Notes: generated by a model not told the origin, from the letters alone. A stretch of 11,857 bases of DNA from Thermoplasmata archaeon (GCA_021819605.1 JAKAQT010000040.1:1-11857), one strand, 5' to 3'. Shown: positions 1 through 7,388, counted from the first letter of the stretch. A program made the numbers and translations.

Positions 1-22
1 TTCACTGTCCCATGGGGAAATA

Positions 23-1474
23 TTGATCATAGTTAGGTACTCTGAAATAGGACTCAAGGGATCGCACGCAAGAAGGATGATGGAGAACCGCCTCCGCGGA
101 AATATAATTCAGGGACTTCTGCGGGCTGGTGAAAATGCCACTTTCAGGTGGGAACGTGGAAGGCTCTTCCTTGAAGGATACTCAAATCCGGAAACAGTTA
201 TGGACGTTCTGAGCCGCACAATGGGCGTAAAATCGTTCTCTGAGGTCACAGAAATGATATTCTCCAGCCCTTCTGAAATTGTGGTCAGGGCAACGGAACT
301 CTACGCAGGGAGCCTCCATGGAAAGAAATTTGCAGTGAGGACAAGAAGAGCCGGAGGACAGAACTTCACTTCCATCAATCTGAACCTGCTTGTTGGAGAT
401 GCACTTTTTCCTTATTCTGCAGGGGTGGATCTGGAGCATCCTGATCTGGAGGTAAACATCGAGTTGCGTGACAACAGGGCATACTTTTTCAGCAGTTCCC
501 GCCCGGGCCCAGGCGGCCTCCCCATAGGCTCGGAGGGAAAGCTGGTGGCACTGGTATCAGGTGGAATTGATTCGCCTGTGGCAGCATGGATGGCCATGAA
601 GCGAGGGTCACCTTTGGAATTTGTATTTGTCTCACTTGCACACCCTGTTGACACAGTAGATTTCCTTACGGCTATGAGGAAGCTTGTTGCCAGGTGGTCC
701 CATGGATATGACCCTGTTATTCACATAATGGATGGATCATCCATTGTTGCGGAGCTGGCTGGCAGGGATGATTACATTGCGCCAAGTGTCACATTCAAGC
801 GTATTCTTTATTCTGCTGCAGCAAGGATAGCTGCGTCCACAGGAGCCTATGGCATAGTGACAGGTGAATCACTGGGGCAGGTCTCCTCACAGACCCCTGA
901 AAACCTCATGGTTATAAACCGGGGGATTGATATTCCGGTATACCGGCCGCTGGCGGGAATGGACAAGGACGAGATAACTGATCTTGCAAGAAAGATAGGT
1001 ACCTTTCCGGAAACCAGCAAGGGTGAGTTCTGCTCCCTGTTCTCAAGAAATTCCATAATGGGCGTAACCGTCCAGCAGGTTGACCATGACATGGCCATGT
1101 TCCCGTTTGTTGAGAACCTGATATCCAGTGACACCATAATAAATGGAAGTGGGATCGACCAGTACACAGTGGGGATTCCCGATATTGACCTTCGGGGGAA
1201 GGAAATAGAATCGGATCCTGTTGTGGTGGACCTCAGAGGGCAGGATAAATTCGATGAATGGCATTATCCACGTTCAGTGCATGCACGCATAGGGGATGTT
1301 AAGGAACTTATTGACAGGTTCGGGAAAGGCAGAACATTTGTATTCTACTGCCAGAAGGGCCTTCAGAGCGCATATGCGGCAGGTGAAGCCAGGAAGATGG
1401 GTGCTGTTGCCTATTACATGGCTACAGAGGCACTGAAAAAGACCCTGCGAAGCCAGAAGCCGGATCCCAGTTGA
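23..1474 (+). CDS. thiI: ThiI, tRNA 4-thiouridine synthase with C-terminal rhodanese domain
   Basis: ThiI adenylates U8 of tRNA and replaces its oxygen with sulfur carried as a persulfide. The 483-aa product shows the family order: an N-terminal ferredoxin-like part opening with VRYSEIGLKG, a THUMP region (about 60-155), a PP-loop ATPase with SGGIDSP at 179-185 and GESLGQVSSQT at 281-291, then the conserved Cys337 in GEFCSLFSR. A rhodanese domain occupies about 395-475, with VVDLRG near 401-406 and active-site Cys443 in FYCQKGLQS. Both cysteines needed for persulfide relay in E. coli ThiI therefore have counterparts. Most archaeal ThiI proteins lack the rhodanese domain; from memory, Thermoplasma-type archaea are an exception. 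The TTG start is chosen because the family N-terminus begins there, with GGGG 5-8 bases upstream. The frame stays open to the window edge, so a start up to seven codons earlier cannot be excluded. In archaea the role is probably tRNA thiolation rather than thiamine synthesis. Confidence 0.95.
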   Translation: MIIVRYSEIGLKGSHARRMMENRLRGNIIQGLLRAGENATFRWERGRLFLEGYSNPETVMDVLSRTMGVKSFSEVTEMIFSSPSEIVVRATELYAGSLHGKKFAVRTRRAGGQNFTSINLNLLVGDALFPYSAGVDLEHPDLEVNIELRDNRAYFFSSSRPGPGGLPIGSEGKLVALVSGGIDSPVAAWMAMKRGSPLEFVFVSLAHPVDTVDFLTAMRKLVARWSHGYDPVIHIMDGSSIVAELAGRDDYIAPSVTFKRILYSAAARIAASTGAYGIVTGESLGQVSSQTPENLMVINRGIDIPVYRPLAGMDKDEITDLARKIGTFPETSKGEFCSLFSRNSIMGVTVQQVDHDMAMFPFVENLISSDTIINGSGIDQYTVGIPDIDLRGKEIESDPVVVDLRGQDKFDEWHYPRSVHARIGDVKELIDRFGKGRTFVFYCQKGLQSAYAAGEARKMGAVAYYMATEALKKTLRSQKPDPS

Positions 1475-1497
1475 GGCGCATGAGTCCAGTGAGTGCT

Positions 1498-1510
1498 ATC
1501 TCTTATTTTC
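1498..1510 (+). terminator. T-rich putative terminator for thiI
   Basis: A pyrimidine/T-rich run (ctcttattttc) lies about 25 bases after the thiI stop, at the very end of the convergent neighbour. Archaeal RNA polymerase commonly terminates on such T-runs without a hairpin. The position is reasonable, but the signal is short. Confidence 0.3.
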
Positions 1511-2678
1511 ACTGGCTTTTTGACATGGTGTCCATAAAACCCGGAATCCCCATGAAAGAGGCTACTGTGTTGGATCTGTCGCCGAGCAGGGATAACCTCT
1601 GATATATGAAATTGCGTGTTAAGCCCCCCTGCTCTGAGTCATCAATTTCCTGGCTGGAACCCATGACTCCTGTGACCTCCTGCGTGATAAGCGGCGACAG
1701 GATCTCCAGAATGGTGTAGAAAAGATCTGTGACCTTCATTGTGGCCAGTATATCTGTCTCCCTGAGGATAAGGCGGCTGAGGCGAAGCTTATGGTCCCTC
1801 AGGTAGAGCATTGCCACACGGATCTGGCTTATGAGGGAAATGAGCACACCCCTGTTCACTGCGCTGTTCATTGCGGGCTGCGATGTAATGTTTACGGTCT
1901 GCATCTGGTCCCGGTACTCAATCTCAAGGAAATGGGAATCCTCTGATACTGATGAGTGAAATGTATAGGAAGAATCTGTCTCATCGTTTGAGAAGGTCAG
2001 TACAAGGTTTGTTGGGGACAGTACTGCAGAGGACAGGAAATAGTGATCAAGCTTCTCAAAGTCAATAACCGGATCCTTGCTGACCCATGTCTTGCCAATC
2101 CTGGCTGGAAGCTTTATTCCTTTGACCAGTGTGTCAACCTCCATTTTCGATTTGAGGAATTCCACCTCTGAGGAGTTCAGCAGGAACTCATACTGAAGAT
2201 CATGCTGCGACGTGCAGATGTACCTTGTCTCATAACCTCCCTCAACATACTTCAGGCGAATTTCCCATTCCAGGAGGGGGAGCGGTTCCCTGGAAAGAAA
2301 TGCCTCTATGGCCTTTGTACTCTTTGCCCTGTATGAATTCATCTCCTGGGTTTTTGAATCTATACCTGCCCTGAGGGCGGGGATGAGCTTTTCCTCATAT
2401 CCCTGCAGGCTGGCACGGGTATGATCGAGGATGCTGTCACGGTACATGGCGAACTGATCCATCCCTTCCTCCTTCGCATAAGTATCAAGGACCTCAGCAA
2501 TTTTATCATAAATACCCCGCTCCCTGCGAATGCTCTCCTCCATTCTTTTCTGAAGGTCTGTAAGCTCGGCACTGCAATCTGCCGCCCGGTCAGAGTTCAC
2601 CACTGCGTCCACAAGTTCAGTGAGAACCTGCCTTGTGAGTTTTGCGCCCTCAACTGTATTTCTGCTCTCCATTTTCAT
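1509..2678 (-). CDS. Conserved-type hypothetical protein with N-terminal coiled coil, 389 aa
   Basis: I do not recognise a named family. The protein has no signal peptide or membrane helix and should be cytoplasmic. Residues 1-125 are charged and strongly helical, with heptad-like spacing around 36-70 and 85-125, suggesting a coiled coil. Residues 135-265 alternate short hydrophobic and polar stretches (for example LEWEIRLKYVEGGYETRYI at 136-154), typical of a beta-rich domain. Residues 275-335 are again amphipathic helix. Codon use and composition match the neighbours, and the long intact frame argues for a real gene. The ATG at 2678 lies about 25 bases from a TATA-like box, so a leaderless message is likely; a second ATG two codons downstream is possible. 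It converges with thiI (34-bp gap) and diverges from the small membrane protein and permease operon, so it could be co-regulated with them, but nothing shows a shared function. Confidence 0.8.
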   Translation of the reverse strand: MKMESRNTVEGAKLTRQVLTELVDAVVNSDRAADCSAELTDLQKRMEESIRRERGIYDKIAEVLDTYAKEEGMDQFAMYRDSILDHTRASLQGYEEKLIPALRAGIDSKTQEMNSYRAKSTKAIEAFLSREPLPLLEWEIRLKYVEGGYETRYICTSQHDLQYEFLLNSSEVEFLKSKMEVDTLVKGIKLPARIGKTWVSKDPVIDFEKLDHYFLSSAVLSPTNLVLTFSNDETDSSYTFHSSVSEDSHFLEIEYRDQMQTVNITSQPAMNSAVNRGVLISLISQIRVAMLYLRDHKLRLSRLILRETDILATMKVTDLFYTILEILSPLITQEVTGVMGSSQEIDDSEQGGLTRNFIYQRLSLLGDRSNTVASFMGIPGFMDTMSKSQ

Positions 2679-2696
2679 CCTTATAGTGGTTCAGAT

Positions 2697-2707
2697 TTAT
2701 TATGATT
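2697..2707 (-). promoter_or_regulatory. TATA-like box for the 389-aa gene
   Basis: Read on the minus strand this is an A/T-rich element (ATCATAATAAA). Its centre is about 22-26 bases upstream of the ATG at 2678, the spacing expected for an archaeal TATA box driving a leaderless transcript. Confidence 0.4.
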
Positions 2708-2723
2708 TTTCAATGAGAAGGAT

Positions 2724-2735
2724 CAAATATTTATC
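2724..2735 (+). promoter_or_regulatory. TATA-like box for the membrane protein/permease operon
   Basis: CAAATATTTATC matches the archaeal TATA consensus well. Its centre near 2729 predicts transcription from about 2755, giving a leader of only some 8 bases before the GTG at 2763. It sits about 20 bp from the divergent promoter of the 389-aa gene. Confidence 0.55.
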
Positions 2736-2762
2736 TGTTCTTACATAAGTCACCATGATAAC

Positions 2763-3254
2763 GTGGCTGAAAAGAAGACAGAGACAACGGAGAGCTACAG
2801 GAAAAATATTGAGAAGCTCAAGCTTGAGATGCGGTCTGCCATGCTTCTTGCCAGAACCAGCAATACATTCTCCGGCATTTTAAGCCGCGAAATATTTGAA
2901 TCTACAGACCCGGAGATTAGATCCTTTGTGGAATTCATAGTATCAAAGCAGAAGATCACCATAAGGGGACTCATAATGATCGCAGCAGGAGAAATAGCAT
3001 TTGCGGCCCTGCTTATCTTCCTTAGCCTCTCATTCATAGTGCCAGCTTTCTTCGCATATGCTAACCCGGGCGTATTCCTGGGATACCTTTACCGCGCCAC
3101 TCAGGCAGTAAGCGTTAGCACACTGGCAGACAGGGTTGTGGTGCTGATAGACTTCGTGGTCTGTGTGTTCATGCTGCTTTCTGCGCTTCAGCTTCTGAGA
3201 ACGGCCTCCGATACACTGAGAAACGCCGGAATGAGGGTAACGGAGGCAAATTGA
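2763..3254 (+). CDS. Small membrane protein, two predicted TM helices, 163 aa
   Basis: The family is unknown. Residues 1-62 are hydrophilic and helical, with a Lys/Glu-rich stretch at 12-24 that could form a short coiled coil. Hydrophobic helices fall at about 69-98 and 124-146, joined by a loop containing NPGVFLGYLYR, and the short tail is basic. Helix-helix topology puts both termini on the same side, probably the cytoplasm. The start is GTG, in frame and just downstream of the predicted transcript start; the nearby ATG at 2755 is in another frame. The TGA stop overlaps the TTG start of the permease, so translation of the two is probably coupled, and an accessory or regulatory subunit of the permease is a reasonable but untested guess. 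Confidence 0.75.
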   Translation: MAEKKTETTESYRKNIEKLKLEMRSAMLLARTSNTFSGILSREIFESTDPEIRSFVEFIVSKQKITIRGLIMIAAGEIAFAALLIFLSLSFIVPAFFAYANPGVFLGYLYRATQAVSVSTLADRVVVLIDFVVCVFMLLSALQLLRTASDTLRNAGMRVTEAN

Positions 3255-5110
3255 CAGCAACCTCATCCTACATCAGGTCGTCAGTTATCACGTTCAAGGT
3301 TATCACCGTTGTAATCGGACTTATATTTATCACGGTTTCAGGTGTGATACTATATGAATCCGCAAGAAGCTACTTTGCAGGAGGAACCCTGTTCTTCTCC
3401 GGAACTGTGGAAATTTTTGCAACTCTGGCTGCCCTTATTTCTGGAGTTACCCTTGTTACCATACTTCCGGAATCTGTCAGGGTCAGATTTTCCCGCCCCA
3501 GGTCTAGAACGCAGCCTAACCCTACATATGGATTCGCCACACTTCTTGCAATTGGACTGGGTGCAACAATCGGTTCACCTCTTTTCATCATTCTTCCTGT
3601 GAATATTGAACAGTATGCCATTGTTTCAGTGGTCTCACTTGTAATAGCAGGGCTCTTAAGCATTGGAATTGCCCGGATATATTCGTATATGTTCCGGTAC
3701 TCGTCTGCCAACGGAGTGGATGTGGTTGGCGGCCCTACCTTTGTCAGGATTTCAACCAGAGAAAAATCCGTAAGGTATTTCCTTGCAAGATTTTCACTCT
3801 GGATTGCCAATACCTCACTTGCTGCGTTCTGCGCCATATTCTTCTTTACCTTCACCTTCCAGACCCTTCCGGTAATTGCTCCGGCGGTTGGGCTGTCCCA
3901 GTCCTCAGCCATGTTTCTGGGATATCTCATAGTGGGTCTCTTCGCAGTGTGGTTTGTCATAAATGCATTCTTCGAGAAGAGATTCATAAGGATAATTGCC
4001 AGGGCGCAGATTCTGTTTCTCTCTGTGATGGTGATCATAATAGTTGCTCAGGGCCTGATTCTCGGAATACATGGGAACTGGAATTTATCTGGACTCATGG
4101 CTGCACGCTCCGGGAACCTTCCGCTTGATGTAATAGAGAACACAGGATACCTGTTCATTCTATTTTTCGGCTTTCAGGAAATCCAAAGCGTGACAAAGGA
4201 AAGCCTGAAGGAATCCAGGATCCCTGTATTCTCCAGACTATTCAACAGAGGAAAACCCTACCCGGCATCCAGATACATCCCGCTGTCAATGTACACAACG
4301 GTGATTCTTGCTACGTGCATAATGCTGTTTGACGCCCTTACTATGTTTTCTGTCCACCCTTCTCTTGGCAAGCTGAAGCAAGCCCAGATACCCGCACTCT
4401 ACATTGTCAGTACCTATATCAGCCCACAGTTCCAGGTTTACACGCTTGTGGCATTTCTTCTGGCGACCGTGACAACTTTCGTGCCAGCATTCATTGCAGC
4501 ATCCAAACACCTCAGGGAACTTGTGGAAGATGGCTTCTTTCCCAGATCCTTGAGAGGCCTTTCCTGGGTCTTCACAATCATACTCATTGCGATTCTTTCA
4601 CTGACCAACCCGAATTTCCTGGTTAACATAACAGATTTCATGGTACTGGTGGCTCTTGCACTGATCTGTCTTTCTGCCTTCTGGCTCAGGAACATAAGCA
4701 AGAAGGTACCCAGGGGAGTGATTCTGGTTGCACTGGGATCTGGAATGTTTGCATTCTTTGTGGATGCTCTTCTGTACCCGCAAAATCCCACAGTGGTTCT
4801 TCTGGGTGTCATTGCAGTCATACTGAGCTTTCTCACCTATGATGTTGTGTCCCTGGGAACCATAGGGCTCCAGATTTTTGTCATATTTTTCGACCTGGTG
4901 GCGTTTATGTTTGAAGCGATATTTCCATCAACAATCGCCATAACCTATCCCCCATTCTTTGGCCCCCTTGCAGGGCATGTACTCCTGCCGTTTATGTTCC
5001 TGAGGATTATACTGCTGCTCAGTGCGGCAACAGTTTTTGTGAACATTATAATGGACGTTTTCGTCATCAAGAGGATTGATTTGACAGGGGCGCTTGTCAG
5101 AAAGAGTTGA
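3251..5110 (+). CDS. APC-superfamily amino acid/polyamine-type permease, 619 aa
   Basis: This is an integral membrane secondary transporter, probably for amino acids or related amines; the substrate cannot be read from the sequence. About 14-16 hydrophobic helices are visible. The segment at 93-116, containing GLGATIGSPLF (102-112), matches the glycine-rich unwound helix 1 of the APC fold, and GYLFILFFGFQEI (299-311) resembles helix 6, the other substrate-site helix. Two extra helices (about 13-35 and 51-75) precede this core, and at least one follows it (575-602), making the protein longer than the usual 430-520 aa. The TTG start overlaps the previous gene's stop and has GGAGG at 3242-3246, four bases upstream. 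This Shine-Dalgarno site fits an internal operon gene, whereas first genes in the window look leaderless. Confidence is high for an APC-like transporter and low for substrate. Confidence 0.85.
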   Translation: MTATSSYIRSSVITFKVITVVIGLIFITVSGVILYESARSYFAGGTLFFSGTVEIFATLAALISGVTLVTILPESVRVRFSRPRSRTQPNPTYGFATLLAIGLGATIGSPLFIILPVNIEQYAIVSVVSLVIAGLLSIGIARIYSYMFRYSSANGVDVVGGPTFVRISTREKSVRYFLARFSLWIANTSLAAFCAIFFFTFTFQTLPVIAPAVGLSQSSAMFLGYLIVGLFAVWFVINAFFEKRFIRIIARAQILFLSVMVIIIVAQGLILGIHGNWNLSGLMAARSGNLPLDVIENTGYLFILFFGFQEIQSVTKESLKESRIPVFSRLFNRGKPYPASRYIPLSMYTTVILATCIMLFDALTMFSVHPSLGKLKQAQIPALYIVSTYISPQFQVYTLVAFLLATVTTFVPAFIAASKHLRELVEDGFFPRSLRGLSWVFTIILIAILSLTNPNFLVNITDFMVLVALALICLSAFWLRNISKKVPRGVILVALGSGMFAFFVDALLYPQNPTVVLLGVIAVILSFLTYDVVSLGTIGLQIFVIFFDLVAFMFEAIFPSTIAITYPPFFGPLAGHVLLPFMFLRIILLLSAATVFVNIIMDVFVIKRIDLTGALVRKS

Positions 5111-5123
5111 AACAACATCCCAG

Positions 5124-5159
5124 GTTTTTGCTTAAATTACATTACCTTGTTTCTTCTTT
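5124..5159 (+). terminator. T-rich putative terminator of the permease operon
   Basis: Two T-rich runs (ggtttttg near 5123-5130 and ttgtttcttcttt near 5148-5159) lie 15-50 bases after the permease stop, in the 126-bp gap between convergent genes. This fits archaeal T-tract termination; no strong hairpin is seen. The rest of the gap shows only a short CACCTaAGGTG palindrome. Confidence 0.4.
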
Positions 5160-5236
5160 GACTATGAGATTCAAAACACCTAAGGTGCAGAAGGATCATA
5201 ATTTAACCTGAATGGTAAAGGAGAGCAGTATTTGGT

Positions 5237-5743
5237 TCACGAATCGATATCGGGAGGTTCCTGGTTCAGCCTGTGCTTCTCGGCTTCCCTCAGAGCCAGA
5301 TCCACTGCCTCCTTTGCTGAGTCCGCATGGAACATTATGCCATCATCTTTCTTTGTGTGATCAATTCCAAGACCTCCAATGACGATTACAGATTTGCCCT
5401 CAGTTAAGGCAAAGGCCGCCTCAGACATTGTACCCGTTGCGCCATCTATTGCTATGACGGCATCAGCAGCCCTTATTATGAGAAAATTTCTTGCATAGCC
5501 TATTCCGGTGGGAAGCCGGAAAGTGAGGAACCTGTTGCCTGAGGTTGTGGAATATCCAGGCAGTATGCCAATAATGGTGCCTCCCGCCTCGCTAACCCCC
5601 TGGGCAACCCACTCCATAACTCCAGTCATGCCGCCACAGATCACGGTGGCATGTCGTTCTGCCAGGATGTGCCCTACCTCCAGAGAAATTTCTCTATAGC
5701 TAATGTCAGCAGTGCTTCCGCCTATTACTGCAATGTTGTACAC
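5237..5743 (-). CDS. TIGR00725/LOG-like (SLOG-fold) nucleotide-binding protein, 168 aa
   Basis: This belongs to the DprA/Smf-related, 'possible lysine decarboxylase'-like Rossmann family. Relatives include LOG cytokinin-activating phosphoribohydrolases and the molybdenum-cofactor carrier protein. The visible family pattern is AVIGGS at 5-10, CGGMTGVMEWVAQG at 36-49, GGTIIGILPG at 54-63, PTGIGYARN at 78-86 and IDGATGTMSEAAFAL at 99-113. Length is normal for TIGR00725. The last motif is usually GGGxGTxxE; here its first glycine is Asp100 and its third is Ala102, while GT and the catalytic-type Glu108 are kept, so ligand binding may differ. The start is GTG, which places the conserved first beta strand at the N-terminus and lies near a minus-strand TATA-like box. 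The real substrate is unknown, and a nucleotide hydrolase or cofactor carrier are the main options. It is divergent from the DUF1028 gene. Confidence 0.85.
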   Translation of the reverse strand: MYNIAVIGGSTADISYREISLEVGHILAERHATVICGGMTGVMEWVAQGVSEAGGTIIGILPGYSTTSGNRFLTFRLPTGIGYARNFLIIRAADAVIAIDGATGTMSEAAFALTEGKSVIVIGGLGIDHTKKDDGIMFHADSAKEAVDLALREAEKHRLNQEPPDIDS

Positions 5744-5759
5744 AATGAGGGTATTGGTT

Positions 5760-5770
5760 TATGATATACA
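5760..5770 (-). promoter_or_regulatory. TATA-like box for the TIGR00725 gene
   Basis: On the minus strand this reads TGTATATCATA, centred about 22-23 bases upstream of the GTG start at 5743. That is close to leaderless spacing. It lies back to back with the DUF1028 promoter. Confidence 0.4.
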
Positions 5771-5800
5771 AGATTTGATCTGTTGGTAACCGCAGATTGC

Positions 5801-5816
5801 GGAAATTTTATTTTTA
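5801..5816 (+). promoter_or_regulatory. BRE/TATA-like promoter for the DUF1028 gene
   Basis: GGAAATTTTATTTTTA contains a purine/A-rich BRE-like part followed by a TATA-like box centred near 5810. The expected start of transcription, 25-27 bp downstream, falls on the ATG at 5835. The in-frame ATG at 5817 would lie upstream of the transcript, so this promoter decides the start codon. Confidence 0.55.
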
Positions 5817-5834
5817 ATGGTGAATTTAAGGTTC

Positions 5835-6638
5835 ATGACTTTTTCTGTTGTTTCTTATGATCCAAGGGAGAAAAAATGGGGCGTTGGCGTTTCAAGCAGG
5901 TACCTTTCCGTTGGATCCATTGTGCCGTGGGCAGCGGCTGGAGTTGGCTGCATCGCGACCCAGTCGTATGCAAATTACACCTACGGGCCAAATGGACTGG
6001 AAATGCTCAGGAGCATGAATGCGGAAGAAGCTGGCAATGCTCTGATTGAGGCGGACACTGACCGCGAAAAAAGGCAGCTGGGGATAGTTGATGCAAAAGG
6101 TAGTGCATGGGCTTTCACCGGAAAAAAATGTCATGAATATGCAGGGCATATTGTTGGGAAAAATTTCTCAGTGCAGGGTAACATACTGGCAAGTTCTGAT
6201 GTTCTGGAATCCATGGCTCAGGAGATGAGAGGACCTGGGAAACTGGAGGACAGGATAATGAAGTCACTTTTCACTGCAGAATCAAAAGGAGGCGACAGCA
6301 GAGGCAAACAGAGCGCAGCAATTCTTGTGGTTTCCGATGTCTCCGGCTTTGCTGTGGGCACAGATAGGTACATCGATCTCAGAGTGGAGGACAGCAGGAA
6401 TCCCCTTAAGGAACTCAACCGTTTGCTGGGACTCTGGAAAGCAACATTTCTTGACACGAGCACTGTGGATCTTTCAATTCATCAGCAGGAAATAGAGAGC
6501 CGAATCAGGCATCTTGGATACAGGCGGCTGCAGGACTGGCTCAAGGATAATGATCTTGAGGGCTCAGTGGAAAACGGAAAAATCGGGCTTGTAGCCATGA
6601 GGATACTCATGGGAAATGACAATCCCGAACTTCAATGA
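5835..6638 (+). CDS. DUF1028 family protein (predicted Ntn-hydrolase fold), 267 aa
   Basis: The family is recognised by MTFSVVSYDP at the N-terminus, VGSIVPWAAAGVGCIATQS (26-44), YGPNGLEML (50-58), REKRQLGIVDAKG (77-89), FTGKKC (94-99), VQGNILAS (113-120) and GGDSRGKQSAAILVV (152-166). DUF1028 proteins are related to Ntn hydrolases and are predicted to hydrolyse amide bonds. Neither substrate nor catalysis is established to my knowledge, so the function is left open. The tail after about residue 200 is less family-like and adds a short helical region. I place the start at ATG 5835 rather than the in-frame ATG at 5817. The family begins MTFS, and the TATA-like element centred near 5810 predicts a leaderless transcript starting at 5835. 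No membrane segment or signal peptide is seen. The gene stands alone between a divergent and a convergent neighbour. Confidence 0.9.
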   Translation: MTFSVVSYDPREKKWGVGVSSRYLSVGSIVPWAAAGVGCIATQSYANYTYGPNGLEMLRSMNAEEAGNALIEADTDREKRQLGIVDAKGSAWAFTGKKCHEYAGHIVGKNFSVQGNILASSDVLESMAQEMRGPGKLEDRIMKSLFTAESKGGDSRGKQSAAILVVSDVSGFAVGTDRYIDLRVEDSRNPLKELNRLLGLWKATFLDTSTVDLSIHQQEIESRIRHLGYRRLQDWLKDNDLEGSVENGKIGLVAMRILMGNDNPELQ

Positions 6639-6713
6639 AACAGTTTCTTCCAGACTGGTTCCGGATCTGCCATCTGTCCAGTATAGACATGGAACAGGAA
6701 TCTCTGTGGTAAT

Positions 6714-7010
6714 TCAGGTGCCAGCAGCTGGCTGTGCCTTTTCTTCAGCTTCCGGTTTAGAAGCGGCAGACTGAGGCTTTGGAACATGTTCCGGGAACGG
6801 AACAACGAGATTGATCACAACAGATTCGATCTTTTCCCTGCTTTTCAGCAATTTCTCGATGGATATCCCTCTCTCGTTAGCCTCCTGACATATCGCTCTG
6901 GACTCCTCGGGACCAAGGACTTTGACCCTGTCGCCAGCGTATGTGCCTGGGCCGGACGGAAGGTACATTATGGTAAGCCTGTGAATCTTGTCACAGTCAT
7001 ATAATTTCAT
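6714..7010 (-). CDS. Small hypothetical protein, 98 aa
   Basis: I do not recognise the family. Residues 1-72 look like a compact mixed alpha/beta domain: a beta-like start (IHRLTIMYLPSG), GDRVKVLGPEESRAICQEANERG at 26-48, a helix around 50-62, and a final strand SVVINLVVP at 63-71. Residues 75-98 are rich in Pro, Ala and Glu and probably disordered. No membrane helix is seen. The same frame stays open upstream to 7334, but that extension runs antisense through the IS remnant and is not credible as protein. ATG 7010 sits 25 bases from a TATA-like box, fitting a leaderless start. The gene converges with DUF1028 (75-bp gap), and the mobile remnant begins about 45 bp upstream of its start. Confidence 0.65.
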   Translation of the reverse strand: MKLYDCDKIHRLTIMYLPSGPGTYAGDRVKVLGPEESRAICQEANERGISIEKLLKSREKIESVVINLVVPFPEHVPKPQSAASKPEAEEKAQPAAGT

Positions 7011-7030
7011 GACACCATGATGGCTTGAAC

Positions 7031-7040
7031 AAATTAAGAA
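7031..7040 (-). promoter_or_regulatory. TATA-like box for the 98-aa gene
   Basis: On the minus strand this reads TTCTTAATTT, centred about 25 bases upstream of ATG 7010. It sits between the gene and the left end of the IS remnant, so the insertion appears to have left it intact. Confidence 0.4.
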
Positions 7041-7063
7041 CTTACGATCATTTAAGCAGAAAG

Positions 7064-7083
7064 CCCACGACTTAAGTCGTGGG
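7064..7083. repeat. Perfect 20-bp palindrome, left-end hairpin of the IS remnant
   Basis: CCCACGACTT is followed immediately by its exact reverse complement, giving a perfect 10-bp inverted repeat with no spacer. In IS200/IS605 elements such subterminal hairpins are recognised by the Y1 transposase TnpA. The right-end hairpin has a related CCCAC/GTGGG base. Confidence 0.85.
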
Positions 7084-7096
7084 ATGAATGCGAAAC

Positions 7097-7108
7097 CTAT
7101 ATATCTCG
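7097..7108 (+). promoter_or_regulatory. TATA box inside the IS remnant
   Basis: CCTATATATCTC is a strong archaeal TATA match centred near 7101. Transcription is predicted from about 7127, next to the ATG at 7130, and would run rightward through the element to its right-end hairpin and into flanking DNA. Confidence 0.55.
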
Positions 7109-7129
7109 CAGTGGCATTGAAATTCAGGC

Positions 7130-7375
7130 ATGAAAATTCCCCATGCAGTGATTGATCCGGAAGGCCTTCGGCATGAGGTTGGGAATGTCTCCGTTCCGCA
7201 GTCTTGACAGAGGAACGGGCAGAAGGTATATCCAGATTGCATGCAGACAGGGATGCATGCATGTGGATCAGTGATACCCACAGAGGCGCAACTTTCAGGA
7301 CTGGAAAGACGCCAGAACTCGGTAATGGGTTCACGCAAAACTGTCATGACAGTGAGGGATGAAGGCGAAAACTGA
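7130..7375 (+). pseudogene. Broken small reading frame in the IS remnant, possibly tnpB-derived
   Basis: From ATG 7130 one frame reads 25 codons (MKIPHAVIDPEGLRHEV...) to a TGA at 7205-7207. It then continues in the same frame for 55 further codons, ending in MTVRDEGEN at a second TGA (7373-7375). The one-stop continuity inside a mobile element suggests a degenerate coding region, such as a tnpB fragment. However, no RuvC motif or four-cysteine zinc finger of TnpB is visible, so this assignment is tentative. The same DNA could instead serve only as an omegaRNA-like transcript. Confidence 0.35.
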
Positions 7376-7388
7376 GCAAAAGTGAGAA

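Noticed and set aside
2755..2757. ATG as start of the small membrane protein
   Set aside because: It is in a different frame from the membrane protein; GTG 2763 is the first in-frame start after the predicted transcript start.
3370..4038. Long open frame (222 codons) on the minus strand
   Set aside because: It lies wholly antisense to the permease, and its product is the low-quality shadow expected of hydrophobic helix codons.
7011..7334. N-terminal extension of the 98-aa protein giving 206 aa on the minus strand
   Set aside because: The extension is read antisense through the IS remnant, including both strands of its palindrome side, and a TATA-like box sits right before ATG 7010.
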